A stretch of DNA of 64,000 nucleotides from Nocardioides oleivorans (GCF_004137255.1 NZ_SDWT01000001.1:1364001-1428000); one strand, 5' to 3'; numbered from the stretch's first letter, positions 40,735-49,070 are shown. The notes: generated by a model not told the origin, from the sequence alone. Made by a program: numbers and translations.

Positions 40735-40821
40735 GCGGAGGTATCTGCCCACGCGTGTGACGTCCCGCCCATCCCTCGGAAATGGTCATCGCGGCGCTGA
40801 CGCTGGTCCCACACTGGTCCC

Positions 40822-41505
40822 ATGCTGGGCATCACCGACCTCCCGACCTACCTCGTCGGCCTGATCCTGATCGTCCTGCTGCCGGGTCCGAACTCGCTCT
40901 ACGTCCTCTCCGTCGCCGCGCGGCGGGGGGTGCGCACCGGGTACGGCGCCGCAGCGGGCGTGTGGACGGGCGACGCCGTGCTGATGACGCTGTCCGCCGC
41001 GGGCGTGGCGTCGCTGCTCCAGGCCAACCCGACGGCGTTCAGCGTCGTCAAGTGGGCGGGAGCGTCGTACCTCCTCTGGCTCGCGATCGGCATGATGCGC
41101 GCCGCGTGGGGCATGTGGCGCTCGCGCCGCAGCGTGGCCGAGCAGATCGCGGACGCCGCGGTCGAGGCCGGCTTCGAGACCGCGCCCGAGGTCAGGGTGA
41201 AGGGCGAGCGGCCCTACCGCCGCGCGCTCGTGATCAGCCTGCTCAACCCGAAGGCGATCCTCTTCTTCGTCGCCTTCTTCGTGCAGTTCGTCGACCCGGC
41301 CTACGCGCACCCGGCGATCTCGTTCCTGGTGCTCGGCAGCCTCGCGACCGTCGCGAGCGCGGCGTACCTCAGCGTCCTGATCTTCGCCGGCACCCGCCTG
41401 GCCGCCGCCTTCGCCCGTCGCAAGCGGCTCTCCGCCGGCGCGACCTCGGCCGTTGGTGCGGTGTTCGTCGGCTTCGCCGTCAAGCTGGCCCTCGCCTCGG
41501 CGTGA
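40822..41505 (+). CDS. LysE family amino acid exporter
   Basis: 227 residues with about six membrane helices. Family marks are LPGPNSLYVLSVAARRGVRTGYGAAAG near the start and SLLNPKAILFFVAFFVQFV in the middle. It resembles the LeuE branch, which exports leucine and related compounds; the substrate is not determined. The ATG has no clear Shine-Dalgarno. It converges on the TMEM175 gene with a 3-base gap. Confidence 0.88.
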   Translation: MLGITDLPTYLVGLILIVLLPGPNSLYVLSVAARRGVRTGYGAAAGVWTGDAVLMTLSAAGVASLLQANPTAFSVVKWAGASYLLWLAIGMMRAAWGMWRSRRSVAEQIADAAVEAGFETAPEVRVKGERPYRRALVISLLNPKAILFFVAFFVQFVDPAYAHPAISFLVLGSLATVASAAYLSVLIFAGTRLAAAFARRKRLSAGATSAVGAVFVGFAVKLALASA

Positions 41506-41508
41506 TGC

Positions 41509-42123
41509 TCAGCGACGGAACAGGAGCCGCTCGATCGGTCCGCTGAGGACGAGCACGAGCAGCGAGAGGTAGCCGACACCCGGCAGCACCAGCGCGATGA
41601 CCAGCGCGAGCGTGAGCAGGACGGCGAAGGTCAGCAGGCCGTAGGTGCCCGAGCTGTTCGGCGGGTTGTCGGCCACCCACAGCGCGGGATTGCGGCGCAG
41701 CACCACGTGGAGGGCGACGCTGACCAGGGCGTTGGCCAGCATGCTGCCGATGTAGAGCGCGAGCTGCGGCCGGTCGGTCTCGAGCGATCCCGCGAGGGCC
41801 GTCGGGACCGGCAGCCAGACGATCGTGAACATCCAGACGATGTTGAGCAGCATGAGCGGCTGGGAGTACGCCGCGACGTGCTCGAAGAGGCGGTGGTGTG
41901 CGCGCCAGAAGGTCGAGATGATCGCGAAGCTGAGGGCGAAGGCGAAGAGCTGGTCGGAGTGGTCGCGCAGGTAGTCGGCGGTCGAGAGCCCCTCGGAGGC
42001 CGTCTCCGAGACCGCCTCCGTGAGCGGCAGGACGAGCAGCGTCATCGCGATCGCCACGACCGCGTCGGTGAAGAACGTCAGCCGCTCGGCGGAGCGGTGC
42101 TCCACCACCTCGTCACCGGCCAT
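41509..42123 (-). CDS. TMEM175 family potassium channel protein
   Basis: 204 residues with about six membrane helices. The family motif RxxxFSDAV occurs as RLTFFTDAVVAIAMT (Thr for Ser). Bacterial TMEM175 proteins are leak-type K+ channels. The ATG at 42123 lies 6 bases after a TATCGT box, hence leaderless; the longer frame to 42249 reaches into the opposite promoter. DUF1211 is the older name. Confidence 0.85.
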   Translation of the reverse strand: MAGDEVVEHRSAERLTFFTDAVVAIAMTLLVLPLTEAVSETASEGLSTADYLRDHSDQLFAFALSFAIISTFWRAHHRLFEHVAAYSQPLMLLNIVWMFTIVWLPVPTALAGSLETDRPQLALYIGSMLANALVSVALHVVLRRNPALWVADNPPNSSGTYGLLTFAVLLTLALVIALVLPGVGYLSLLVLVLSGPIERLLFRR

Positions 42124-42168
42124 GACGTCACGATAGGGCGAGCGGGCCGCACACTCGTGCAGCGACGT

Positions 42169-42194
42169 TGTCGGATCCGCGCGGGCGTGTTCGT
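42169..42194 (+). promoter_or_regulatory. Candidate ECF42-type promoter of the first DGPF gene
   Basis: TGTCGG at 42169-42174 and CGT at 42192-42194 are 17 bases apart. As I recall, ECF42 promoters carry TGTCGA with CGA/CGT-like -10 boxes. A similar pair precedes the second DGPF gene. Confidence 0.45.
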
Positions 42195-42247
42195 AGAAGT
42201 GGTGAGAGGCTGCCCGACAACGGGTGCCCATGACCACAGGAGCAGAC

Positions 42248-42580
42248 ATGCACTACCTCCTCACCGTCGTCGGAGACACCGACAACCCCGCTGACGACTC
42301 GGCACCGGGCGCGATCGACGCCTTCAACGACCGGCTCAAGGACGAGGGGCGCTGGGTCTTCGCCGGCGGCCTCACCGACCCGGCCGACGCGACCGTGACC
42401 GACAACCGGGGCGGCGACCCGGTCTTCAGCGACGGACCGTTCGTGGAGTCCAAGGAGTTCCTCGCCGGTTTCTGGGTCGTCACCGCCGCCGATCTCGACG
42501 AGGCGCTCGCGCTCTCGGTCGACGCATCGCGTGCGTGCCACCGCAAGATCGAGGTGCGCCCCTTCGACGGTGTCGCCTGA
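42248..42580 (+). CDS. YCII/DGPF-domain protein
   Basis: 110 residues of the small YCII-related fold, with the name-giving motif in FSDGPFVESKEFLAGFWVV and the C-terminal IEVRPF. DGPF proteins are the usual neighbours and targets of ECF42 sigma factors; their biochemical role is unknown. The ATG at 42248 has AGGAG five bases upstream. The sigma factor gene follows immediately. Confidence 0.88.
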   Translation: MHYLLTVVGDTDNPADDSAPGAIDAFNDRLKDEGRWVFAGGLTDPADATVTDNRGGDPVFSDGPFVESKEFLAGFWVVTAADLDEALALSVDASRACHRKIEVRPFDGVA

Positions 42581-42581
42581 C

Positions 42582-43832
42582 GTGACGGCCGTCGAGGACG
42601 TCCTCGCCCGGGTCCACCGCGAGGAGTGGGCCCGGCTCGTGGCCGTCCTGGTGCGGCGCTTCGGCGACCTCGACGTCGCCGAGGACGCCGCGGCCGAGGC
42701 CTTCGCGGTCGCCCTCCAGAAGTGGCGCGCCGACGGCGTGCCTCCCAATCCCGCCGCCTGGTTGACCACGACGGCCGGCAACAAGGCGCTCGACCGGGTC
42801 CGTCGCGAGGGCAAGCGCGACGACAAGCAGAAGCAGGCGCACATGCTCACCGACCAGCTCTCCGGTCCGCCGGAGCCGACCGGGGCCGTCGAGGACGAAC
42901 GGCTCCGGCTCCTCTTCACCTGCGCCCACCCCGCCCTCGCGATGGAGGCGCGCGTGGCGCTCACCCTCCGCATGGTCGGCGGCCTCACCGTCGCCGAGAT
43001 CGCACGTGCCTTCCTCGTCCAGGAGACCGCGATGGGCCAGCGCATCACCCGCGCGAAGGCCAAGATCAAGAACGCCCGCATCCCCTACCGCGTGCCGGAG
43101 GCGGCCGACCTGCCCTCCCGCGTGGACGGGGTGCTCGCCGTCCTCTACCTCGTCTTCAACGAGGGCTACCTCGCCAGCGGTGCCGAGTCCGACCCGGTCC
43201 GTGCCGACCTCACCGGAGAGGCGATCCGGCTGGCCCGCCTGGTCCGCACCCTGCTGCCGTACGACGGCGAGGTGGCCGGCCTTCTCGCCCTGATGCTGCT
43301 GACCGAGGCCCGCCGTGGCGCCCGCGTATCCGCGTCGGGTGAGCTGGTGACCCTGGACCAGCAGGACCGGGGCTCGAGGGACCGCGGGCTCATCGCCGAG
43401 GGCCACGCCCTCGTCCGGGAGCGGCTGGCGTCCGGACAGGCACCCGGGCGCTACCAGGTGCTCTCCGCGATCAATGCCGTGCACACCGACGCCGCCGACG
43501 CGCGCGACACCGACTGGTCGCAGGTCGTCGCCCTCTACGACCAGCTCGTGCGGCTCGACGCCAACCCGGTCGTCGCGCTCAACCGGGCGATCGCCGTCGC
43601 CGAGCTCGACGGCCCGCAGGTCGCCCTCGCCCAGGTCGACGCGCTCCGCGGGCCGCTCGACGACTACCACGCCTTCCACGCGACCCGGGCCGACCTGCTG
43701 CGGCGGCTCGGTCGGTCGGCCGACTCCCGCGCGGCCTACGACCGGGCGATCGCGCTGGCCGGCAACAGCGCGGAGTCGGCGTACCTCACCCGGCGTCGTG
43801 ACGAGCTCGGGGCCTCAGGAGCATCGACGTAG
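42582..43832 (+). CDS. ECF42-type RNA polymerase sigma factor with long C-terminal domain (first copy)
   Basis: 416 residues, twice a normal ECF factor. Region 2 (about 5-80) holds EEWARLVAVLVRRFGDLDVAEDAAAEAF and NPAAWLTTTAGNKALDRVRR; region 4 (about 105-165) holds FTCAHPALAMEARVALTLRMVGGLTVAEIARAF. The remaining 240 residues (YLVFNEGYLAS, LPYDGEVAGLLALMLLTEARR, helical repeats) are the TPR-like extension known to be needed for activity in this group. No anti-sigma gene is nearby. GTG 42570 is an alternative start that overlaps the DGPF gene. Confidence 0.9.
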   Translation: MTAVEDVLARVHREEWARLVAVLVRRFGDLDVAEDAAAEAFAVALQKWRADGVPPNPAAWLTTTAGNKALDRVRREGKRDDKQKQAHMLTDQLSGPPEPTGAVEDERLRLLFTCAHPALAMEARVALTLRMVGGLTVAEIARAFLVQETAMGQRITRAKAKIKNARIPYRVPEAADLPSRVDGVLAVLYLVFNEGYLASGAESDPVRADLTGEAIRLARLVRTLLPYDGEVAGLLALMLLTEARRGARVSASGELVTLDQQDRGSRDRGLIAEGHALVRERLASGQAPGRYQVLSAINAVHTDAADARDTDWSQVVALYDQLVRLDANPVVALNRAIAVAELDGPQVALAQVDALRGPLDDYHAFHATRADLLRRLGRSADSRAAYDRAIALAGNSAESAYLTRRRDELGASGAST

Positions 43833-43841
43833 CCTGCTGGG

Positions 43842-44555
43842 GTGTCCACCCGCCTCACCGTCACCTCCACCGAGTCCGTCACGCCCAGCCTGCGCCGGGT
43901 CTGGTTCCGCTCCGACGACCTGTCCGCCTTCGCCGCGAGCGAGGACACCGACCGCTACGTGAAGCTGGTGTTCCACGACGGCGTGCGGACCTACACCGCG
44001 CTCTTCCCCGACGTCGCCGCCGGCACGCTGGCGATCGACTTCGTGGTCCACGGCGACGAGGGCATCGCCGGCCCGTGGGCCCAGCGCGCGCAGCCCGGCG
44101 ACGAGCTCGAGGTCAACGGCCCCGGCGGCGGCTACCGCCCCGACCCGACCGCCGACGTGCACCTCCTCGCCGGCGACGACTCGGCGGTCCCGGCGATCTC
44201 CGCGGCCCTCGCCTCGCTGGCCGCGGACGCGACCGGCCAGGCGTTCGTCCTGGTCGACGACGCTGCGCACGAGCCCGCCCTGACGGCGCCCGCGGGCGTG
44301 ACGATCACGTTCCTCCACCGCGACGCCGGGCAGTCGCTCGGCGACGCGGTGCGGGCATGGCCGTGGCCCGAGGGCCGGGTCCAGGCGTTCGTCCACGGCG
44401 AGGCGCAGGAGGTCATGCACGGGGTGCGGCCCTACCTGCTCAAGGAGCGCGGCCTCCCCCGCGCCGACGCCTCCATCTCCGGCTACTGGCGCGCCGGTCG
44501 CACCGAGGAGTCATTCCGGGTCTGGAAGCGCGAGCTCGCCGAGGCCGAAGCCTGA
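43842..44555 (+). CDS. Siderophore-interacting protein (flavin ferric reductase family)
   Basis: 237 residues. An N-terminal FAD-binding beta-barrel (TDRYVKLVF) and a C-terminal NAD(P)H-binding part (VHLLAGDDSAVPAISAALASL, FVHGEAQEVMHGVRPYLLKERG, SGYWRAGRTEESF) identify the family that releases iron from ferric siderophores. The GTG follows TAGCCT by 6 bases. No siderophore transport genes are in the window. Confidence 0.9.
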   Translation: MSTRLTVTSTESVTPSLRRVWFRSDDLSAFAASEDTDRYVKLVFHDGVRTYTALFPDVAAGTLAIDFVVHGDEGIAGPWAQRAQPGDELEVNGPGGGYRPDPTADVHLLAGDDSAVPAISAALASLAADATGQAFVLVDDAAHEPALTAPAGVTITFLHRDAGQSLGDAVRAWPWPEGRVQAFVHGEAQEVMHGVRPYLLKERGLPRADASISGYWRAGRTEESFRVWKRELAEAEA

Positions 44556-44625
44556 CCACGTGAGCGCCCCCGCACCGCCCCGGCCGCCGCACCCGCCGCA
44601 GGAGTCGGCTGGGACAATCGAGCCC

Positions 44626-45390
44626 GTGAGTGCCCCCCGCCGACCCAGCCTGATGGCCGACCTCGGGGCGGCCGTCCTCGCGCTCGTGCTGATCGGTCTC
44701 GCCGGGATGCTGGGCAAGTGGCAGTACGACGCCTGGCAGGCGCACCGTGACGCCGAGGCTCGCGACCTGACCGGGCTGGCGGCCGTGCCGCTGACCGACG
44801 TGATGGGCAACGACGACCCGTTCCCGGGGACCGACGTCGGTCGACCGGTCGACGTCTCGGGCACCTGGATCGAGGGCGGCTTCTGGGTCGCCGACCGCGA
44901 CCACGACGGCACGCCGGGATACTGGGCGGTCGCCCCGCTCGAGGTCGGCGACGCCGCCGTGCTCGTCGTACGCGGATGGGCCCCCGAGCCCGACCCGGAC
45001 CTCCTCGCGGCGACCGGCGACGCCTCTGTCACCGGTTGGCTCCAGCCGCCCGAGGGCAGCCTCGTCGTCGACGACGACCCCACCGACGACGTCTTCCCCG
45101 AGATTCGCGTCGCCGACGCCGTCCAGCGCGTCGACATCGACCTCTACTCGGCCTACGTCATCAGCCAGGAGCCCGCTGACGGTCTGCAGTCCGCCGAGCT
45201 CGAGGCGCTGCCGGAGGCGAGCAGCTTCACCGGCATCCGCAACCTGCTCTACGCCTTCGAGTGGTGGGTCTTCGGCGCCTTCGCCGCCTTCATCTGGTGG
45301 CGCTGGCGGCGCGACGTGGTGACCGGGGTCTCGTCCCCGCTCAACGCGGGCGGGGACTCCTCGGACGCCACCAGCGGCCGGATAGGTTGA
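44626..45390 (+). CDS. SURF1 family cytochrome oxidase assembly protein
   Basis: 254 residues. A first membrane helix (LGAAVLALVLIGLAGMLGKWQYDAW), an outer loop with VDVSGTWIEGGFWVADRD and VLVVRGWAPEPD, and a final helix in NLLYAFEWWVFGAFAAFIWWRW fit SURF1, which helps build the haem a/copper oxidase. I chose the GTG at 44626 since GACAAT ends 7 bases before it; GTG 44560 gives a Pro-rich extension and cannot be ruled out. Confidence 0.85.
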   Translation: MSAPRRPSLMADLGAAVLALVLIGLAGMLGKWQYDAWQAHRDAEARDLTGLAAVPLTDVMGNDDPFPGTDVGRPVDVSGTWIEGGFWVADRDHDGTPGYWAVAPLEVGDAAVLVVRGWAPEPDPDLLAATGDASVTGWLQPPEGSLVVDDDPTDDVFPEIRVADAVQRVDIDLYSAYVISQEPADGLQSAELEALPEASSFTGIRNLLYAFEWWVFGAFAAFIWWRWRRDVVTGVSSPLNAGGDSSDATSGRIG

Positions 45391-45395
45391 GCGCC

Positions 45396-45728
45396 GTGCG
45401 TCCCCTCTTCACCACCTACCGCGTCCTGGCGTTCATCGTCGGTGTCGCGCTCGCGTTCTGCGCCCTCGTGGCCGCCCCGATGAAGTACCTCTTCGCCGAG
45501 GGCAGCAGCATCCAGGAGCTCGGTGACTCCCTCAGCATCCTGTGGGCGCTGCACGGCACCCTCTACATGGTCTACTTCCTCGTCGCGCTGATGCTCGCCT
45601 ACCGCGCCCGGTGGTCGCCCCAGTTCACGCTGCTCCTGCTCATCGCGGGCCTCGTGCCGCTGCTGATGTTCTTCGTCGAGCACCGCGCGGCCGAGCGGAT
45701 GAAGGCCGAGCACCCCGAGCTGGCCTAG
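45396..45728 (+). CDS. DUF3817 family membrane protein
   Basis: 110 residues with three hydrophobic segments; FTTYRVLAFIVGVAL near the start and LWALHGTLYMVYFLVALMLAYRARW are typical of DUF3817 (SCO0918-like) proteins of unknown function, often found after SURF1 in actinobacteria. GTG start, 5 bases after the SURF1 stop. Two long hairpins follow. Confidence 0.87.
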   Translation: MRPLFTTYRVLAFIVGVALAFCALVAAPMKYLFAEGSSIQELGDSLSILWALHGTLYMVYFLVALMLAYRARWSPQFTLLLLIAGLVPLLMFFVEHRAAERMKAEHPELA

Positions 45729-45749
45729 CTCCCTCGTCGTACTCCCGCT

Positions 45750-45805
45750 CGAGCGGTGAGTGAGCCACCTTCGGCGCGCTCGGAACGTGGCTCACGCACC
45801 GCTCG
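45750..45805. repeat. Long intergenic hairpin A
   Basis: 19-base arms at 45750-45768 and 45787-45805 pair at 18 positions. The 17 bases CTCGAGCGGTGAGTGAG (45748-45764) recur, inverted, in the hairpin at 48.5 kb. It can stop transcription from the DUF3817 side. Confidence 0.8.
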
Positions 45806-45831
45806 GCAGCCGACACGCCCGAGACATGACT

Positions 45832-45887
45832 CTGGCGGTGCCCCAGCCACATTCGCGTCGTACGGAATGTGGCTGGGACACCGCCAG
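45832..45887. repeat. Long intergenic hairpin B
   Basis: 23-base arms at 45832-45854 and 45865-45887 pair at 22 positions with a 10-base loop. It abuts the stop of the minus-strand gene at 45897 and may be its terminator. Confidence 0.8.
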
Positions 45888-45896
45888 GTGCAGGCG

Positions 45897-46661
45897 TTAC
45901 TTCTTCTGCGGTACGTCGTCGATGTCGATGACCTCGGCCGGCTCGTCGGGCGTGGTGGCCTCGTGGGCCTCCTCGACCGAGTCGCTGATCGCCTCGCCGG
46001 GGGCGCCGCCGCCGGCGTCCTCGACGGCCGGGGGCTCCTCGGTCACGACGTCGGCGGCCGTGGGCGCGGCACCCGACGCGGGTGCGGCCGGGGACGGCGG
46101 GGTCGCGGGCTTCGGCGCGGGCGGGGCCGGCGGGACGTAGGTCGACTGCCAGCTGTCGTCCTGCTTGGCCTTGAGCTTGCTGAAGACCGCGCCGCCGATG
46201 GCGAGCAGGGCGCCCACGAGCAGGAACTTCTTGAGCTTGCCGCCCTTGGGCTCGGGCTCGATGCCGCGCAGCTCGTTGACCTTCGCGGCCGCCAGGTCGC
46301 GGCCCTCGGCTGCACGCTCGGCGGCCACTGCGGCGGCGGTCGAGGCGACGGACGACGCACGCTCGGCAGCGGTGGCGCGGTACTCGGCGAGGAGCGGTGC
46401 GGCCTTGTCACGGGCCTCGGCCGTCTTCTCGACGGCGGTCGCGGCGCCGGCCGAGGCTGCCTCGGTGGCCTTGGTGCGGGCGTCCTCGATCAGGGGCGCA
46501 GCCTTGTCGCGGGCATCCGAGATCGCAGGTCCGGCCTTGTCCACGGCCTGCTCCCACGCGTGCTCGAGCTGGGGCAGGACCTTGTCGGTGAACTGGTCGG
46601 CGATCTGGTCGACGTAGTCGTGCGCCCGGTCCCCGAGGGACTTCTTGCGGCCGAAAGGCAT
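45897..46661 (-). CDS. Ala-rich coiled membrane protein, unknown function
   Basis: 254 residues. The first 135 form amphipathic helical repeats (ISDARDKAAPLIEDARTKA, VEKTAEARDKAAPLLAEYRA) like apolipoprotein or LEA-type sequences. One membrane helix follows (KKFLLVGALLAIGGAVFSKL, about 143-161), then a Pro/Ala/Glu-rich tail. Such proteins are frequent in Nocardioides-like genomes but I know no function. Good ribosome site (GAGGAGGAT) before the ATG. It is divergent from ppiA. Confidence 0.75.
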   Translation of the reverse strand: MPFGRKKSLGDRAHDYVDQIADQFTDKVLPQLEHAWEQAVDKAGPAISDARDKAAPLIEDARTKATEAASAGAATAVEKTAEARDKAAPLLAEYRATAAERASSVASTAAAVAAERAAEGRDLAAAKVNELRGIEPEPKGGKLKKFLLVGALLAIGGAVFSKLKAKQDDSWQSTYVPPAPPAPKPATPPSPAAPASGAAPTAADVVTEEPPAVEDAGGGAPGEAISDSVEEAHEATTPDEPAEVIDIDDVPQKK

Positions 46662-46825
46662 GCGGATCCTCCTCTTTCAGTAGTCCCTCCATCTCACCAT
46701 GCCCACCCTGAGGCGACCAGCCCCGTCCGGGTGGTGGGGGAGCAGTACGCCCCGCGTGGGCCCCGCGTGGCAGGATCGAGGCGCACACAGAAGATCATTG
46801 AGAGCATCACTGAGAGGCACATCCC

Positions 46826-47338
46826 ATGGCCGACCCCAAGGCGACCTTCAAGACCAACCGCGGCGACATCGTCGTCAACCTGTTCCCGAACCACGCCCCC
46901 GAGACCGTCGACAACTTCATCGGCCTCGCCGAGGGCACCAAGGACTACCGCGACGACGCCGGCCGCTCGGGCGAGAAGTACTACGACGGCCTCGGCTTCC
47001 ACCGCGTCATCGACGGCTTCATGCTCCAGGGCGGCTGCCCGCTCGGCACCGGCACCGGCGGCCCGGGCTACACCTTCAAGGACGAGATCCACCCTGAGCT
47101 CGTCTTCGACAAGCCCTACCTCCTCGCGATGGCCAACGCCGGCCCGGGCACCAACGGCTCGCAGTTCTTCATCACCGTGGCCGCGACCCCGTGGCTCAAC
47201 CGCAAGCACACGATCTTCGGCGAGGTGGCCGACCAGGCCAGCCGCGACGTCGTCGACGCCATCGGCACCACCCCCACCGGTGCCATGGACCGTCCGACCG
47301 AGCCGGTCGTCATCGAGTCCGTGACGATCGAGCACTGA
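46826..47338 (+). CDS. ppiA: Peptidyl-prolyl cis-trans isomerase (cyclophilin)
   Basis: 170 residues of the cytoplasmic cyclophilin type: YYDGLGFHRVIDGFMLQGGCP, GPGTNGSQFFIT and LNRKHTIFGEV include the active-site Arg, Gln and Trp/His surroundings. It matches Rv0009 in the same neighbourhood. A rhomboid protease gene follows after 36 bases. Confidence 0.96.
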   Translation: MADPKATFKTNRGDIVVNLFPNHAPETVDNFIGLAEGTKDYRDDAGRSGEKYYDGLGFHRVIDGFMLQGGCPLGTGTGGPGYTFKDEIHPELVFDKPYLLAMANAGPGTNGSQFFITVAATPWLNRKHTIFGEVADQASRDVVDAIGTTPTGAMDRPTEPVVIESVTIEH

Positions 47339-47374
47339 TCCGTCCCTCCTGACTGACGCCTCCGGAACGACTCG

Positions 47375-48328
47375 ATGACCCAGCCGTCCGACGGCACGGC
47401 CGCGACCGGGGTGCCGACCTGCTACCGGCACCCCGGCCGCGAGACCTGGATCCGCTGCCAGCGCTGCGACAAGCCGATCTGCCCCGACTGCATGCGCGAC
47501 GCCGCGGTGGGCTTCCAGTGCCCTGACTGCATCAAGGAGGGTGCCAAGGGCACCCGCCAGAACCGCGCGATGTACGGCGGTGAGCGCAGCGCCGACCCGC
47601 GCCTGACCACGTTCGTGCTGATCGGCATCAACGCCGTCATCTGGCTGGCGATCACCGCGACGGGTGGCAACAACTCCCGCCTGGCCCAGCTCTTCGCGCT
47701 GGCGCCGACGGGGATCTGCGGTTCGGAGTCCTCGCCGAGCCAGTACTACCCCGGCGTCGCGAGCCAGCAGGTCTGCGAGGGCGCCACCGGCGGCGACGGC
47801 GTGTGGCGCGCCGGCTTCGCCGACGGCTCGTGGTGGCAGCTGGTCACCGCGGCCTTCACGCACGTGGAGGTCTGGCACGTCGCGATGAACATGCTGGCCC
47901 TGTTCGTCCTGGGCCCCGCACTCGAGGGCATCATCGGCCGGGCCCGGTTCCTGGCCGTCTACCTGGTCAGCGCCCTGGGCTCGTCGGTCCTGGTGGTCTT
48001 CCTCGCCGGCGCCGACTCCAGCACCGTCGGCGCGTCCGGCGCGATCTTCGGCCTGCTCGGCGCGCTGCTCGTCGTGGCCCGCAAGGCCCGCCTCAACATG
48101 CAGGGCCTCGTGCAGAACCTCGGGCTCGCCGTCGCGATCACCGTCTTCGGCTGGCGGATGATCTCCTGGCAGGGCCACCTCGGCGGCATCGTCACCGGGG
48201 CGCTCGCCGCCGCGATCATCGCCTACGCCCCGAGGTCCAGCCGCTCGGTCGTCCAGTGGGCCGGCCTCGCGCTGCTCGCCGTCGTGCTCCTCGTCCTCGC
48301 CTTCGTGCGCGACGGGATGCTCGGCTAG
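47375..48328 (+). CDS. Rhomboid family intramembrane serine protease with N-terminal zinc-binding motif
   Basis: 317 residues. A B-box-like cluster (CYRHPGRETWIRCQRCDKPICPDC, then FQCPDC) occupies about 12-52. The rhomboid core has about six helices, the nucleophile in VGASGAIFGLLGALL and the partner His in WQGHLGGIVTGAL. It cuts membrane proteins within the bilayer; substrates are unknown. The zinc-finger/rhomboid fusion is common in actinobacteria (Rv0110-type). Confidence 0.92.
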   Translation: MTQPSDGTAATGVPTCYRHPGRETWIRCQRCDKPICPDCMRDAAVGFQCPDCIKEGAKGTRQNRAMYGGERSADPRLTTFVLIGINAVIWLAITATGGNNSRLAQLFALAPTGICGSESSPSQYYPGVASQQVCEGATGGDGVWRAGFADGSWWQLVTAAFTHVEVWHVAMNMLALFVLGPALEGIIGRARFLAVYLVSALGSSVLVVFLAGADSSTVGASGAIFGLLGALLVVARKARLNMQGLVQNLGLAVAITVFGWRMISWQGHLGGIVTGALAAAIIAYAPRSSRSVVQWAGLALLAVVLLVLAFVRDGMLG

Positions 48329-48383
48329 CTCGCCGCGCCCGCGTCGTACGGCCCCGTGCCGTACGACCGGACGGGTGCGCCCG

Positions 48384-48461
48384 TTTCCCACAGGTGTGCA
48401 CACAGCTGTGGATAACTACACGCGTGTAATTCTCCACAGGGTTTGTCCCCAGTGTGGAAAT
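48384..48461. promoter_or_regulatory. DnaA-box cluster downstream of the rhomboid gene
   Basis: The 289-base gap 48329-48617 holds a perfect DnaA box on the minus strand (TGTGGATAA, 48407-48415), single-mismatch boxes TTCTCCACA (48430-48438) and TTGTCCCCA (48443-48451), and two-mismatch forms at 48384-48392 and 48453-48461. It is 20 kb from oriC. A titration or regulatory site is possible; a chance cluster is unlikely but not excluded. Confidence 0.6.
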
Positions 48462-48515
48462 CGAACGGCGTCCCCACACCCGGGAACCGACCCCTGAACC
48501 GGCCCCTGAAATCGA

Positions 48516-48575
48516 CTCGAGCGGTGAGAGAGACGCCTTCCCTTCCCCAGGAAGGCGCCTCACTCACCGCTCGAG
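48516..48575. repeat. Long intergenic hairpin C
   Basis: 25-base arms (48516-48540 and 48551-48575) pair at 23 positions around a 10-base loop. The outer part is the same CTCGAGCGGTGAGTGAG motif as in hairpin A. It lies after the crgA stop. Confidence 0.8.
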
Positions 48576-48617
48576 GCGACGAATGGTGTGCGACCGCTCA
48601 GTGGCCGCGGGAGAAAC

Positions 48618-49070
48618 CTACTCCCACTTGGTGGCGAAGCTGAACCCGACCGCCATGAACGCGATGCCGACGACGAGGTTCCACTGGCCCAGGTCGTTGA
48701 GGACCCACAGCCGGGAGAGGTCGTCGGAGAAGACGTAGAAGGTGCAGATCCAGATCAGGCCGATGAGGAAGCAGCCGAGCATGCCGACCACGACGCCGCG
48801 GCCGCGGCCGAGCGGGGTCGAGGGGTGCGCCGAGACCATGAGGCCGAGCATGAGCACGCCGAAGCCGATCAGGTAGTTCCACCGGCCGAGGTCCGCTACG
48901 GCCTTCGGGCTGCCCTCGACGGGCGGGAAGGCGAGCGGGTTCCCGCGCGGGCCGACGTAGTAGTAGGCGATCCAGGCGATGCCGGCGATGATCAGCAGCA
49001 GGGCGACCAGGAACCTCACGGAGAAGAGGCTGGTCTTCTCCTCGGCGATGATCGTCTTGGACTTCGACAC
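48618..49070 (-). CDS. crgA: Cell division protein CrgA, tandem-duplicated form
   Basis: 150 residues instead of the usual 85-95. Four membrane helices (about 17-39, 64-82, 92-113, 129-147) form two copies of the CrgA unit: DLGRWNYLIGFGVLMLGLMVS in the first is matched by DLGQWNLVVGIAFMAVGFSFA in the second. CrgA recruits division and wall proteins at the septum in Mycobacterium and Streptomyces. The GTG at 49070 has AGGAG six bases upstream. It is divergent from the DUF881 gene, as in mycobacteria. Confidence 0.88.
   Translation of the reverse strand: MSKSKTIIAEEKTSLFSVRFLVALLLIIAGIAWIAYYYVGPRGNPLAFPPVEGSPKAVADLGRWNYLIGFGVLMLGLMVSAHPSTPLGRGRGVVVGMLGCFLIGLIWICTFYVFSDDLSRLWVLNDLGQWNLVVGIAFMAVGFSFATKWE

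Noticed and set aside
45729..45896. Possible small RNA gene in the hairpin region
   Set aside because: No promoter-like boxes are visible; twin terminators or repeats explain the structure better.
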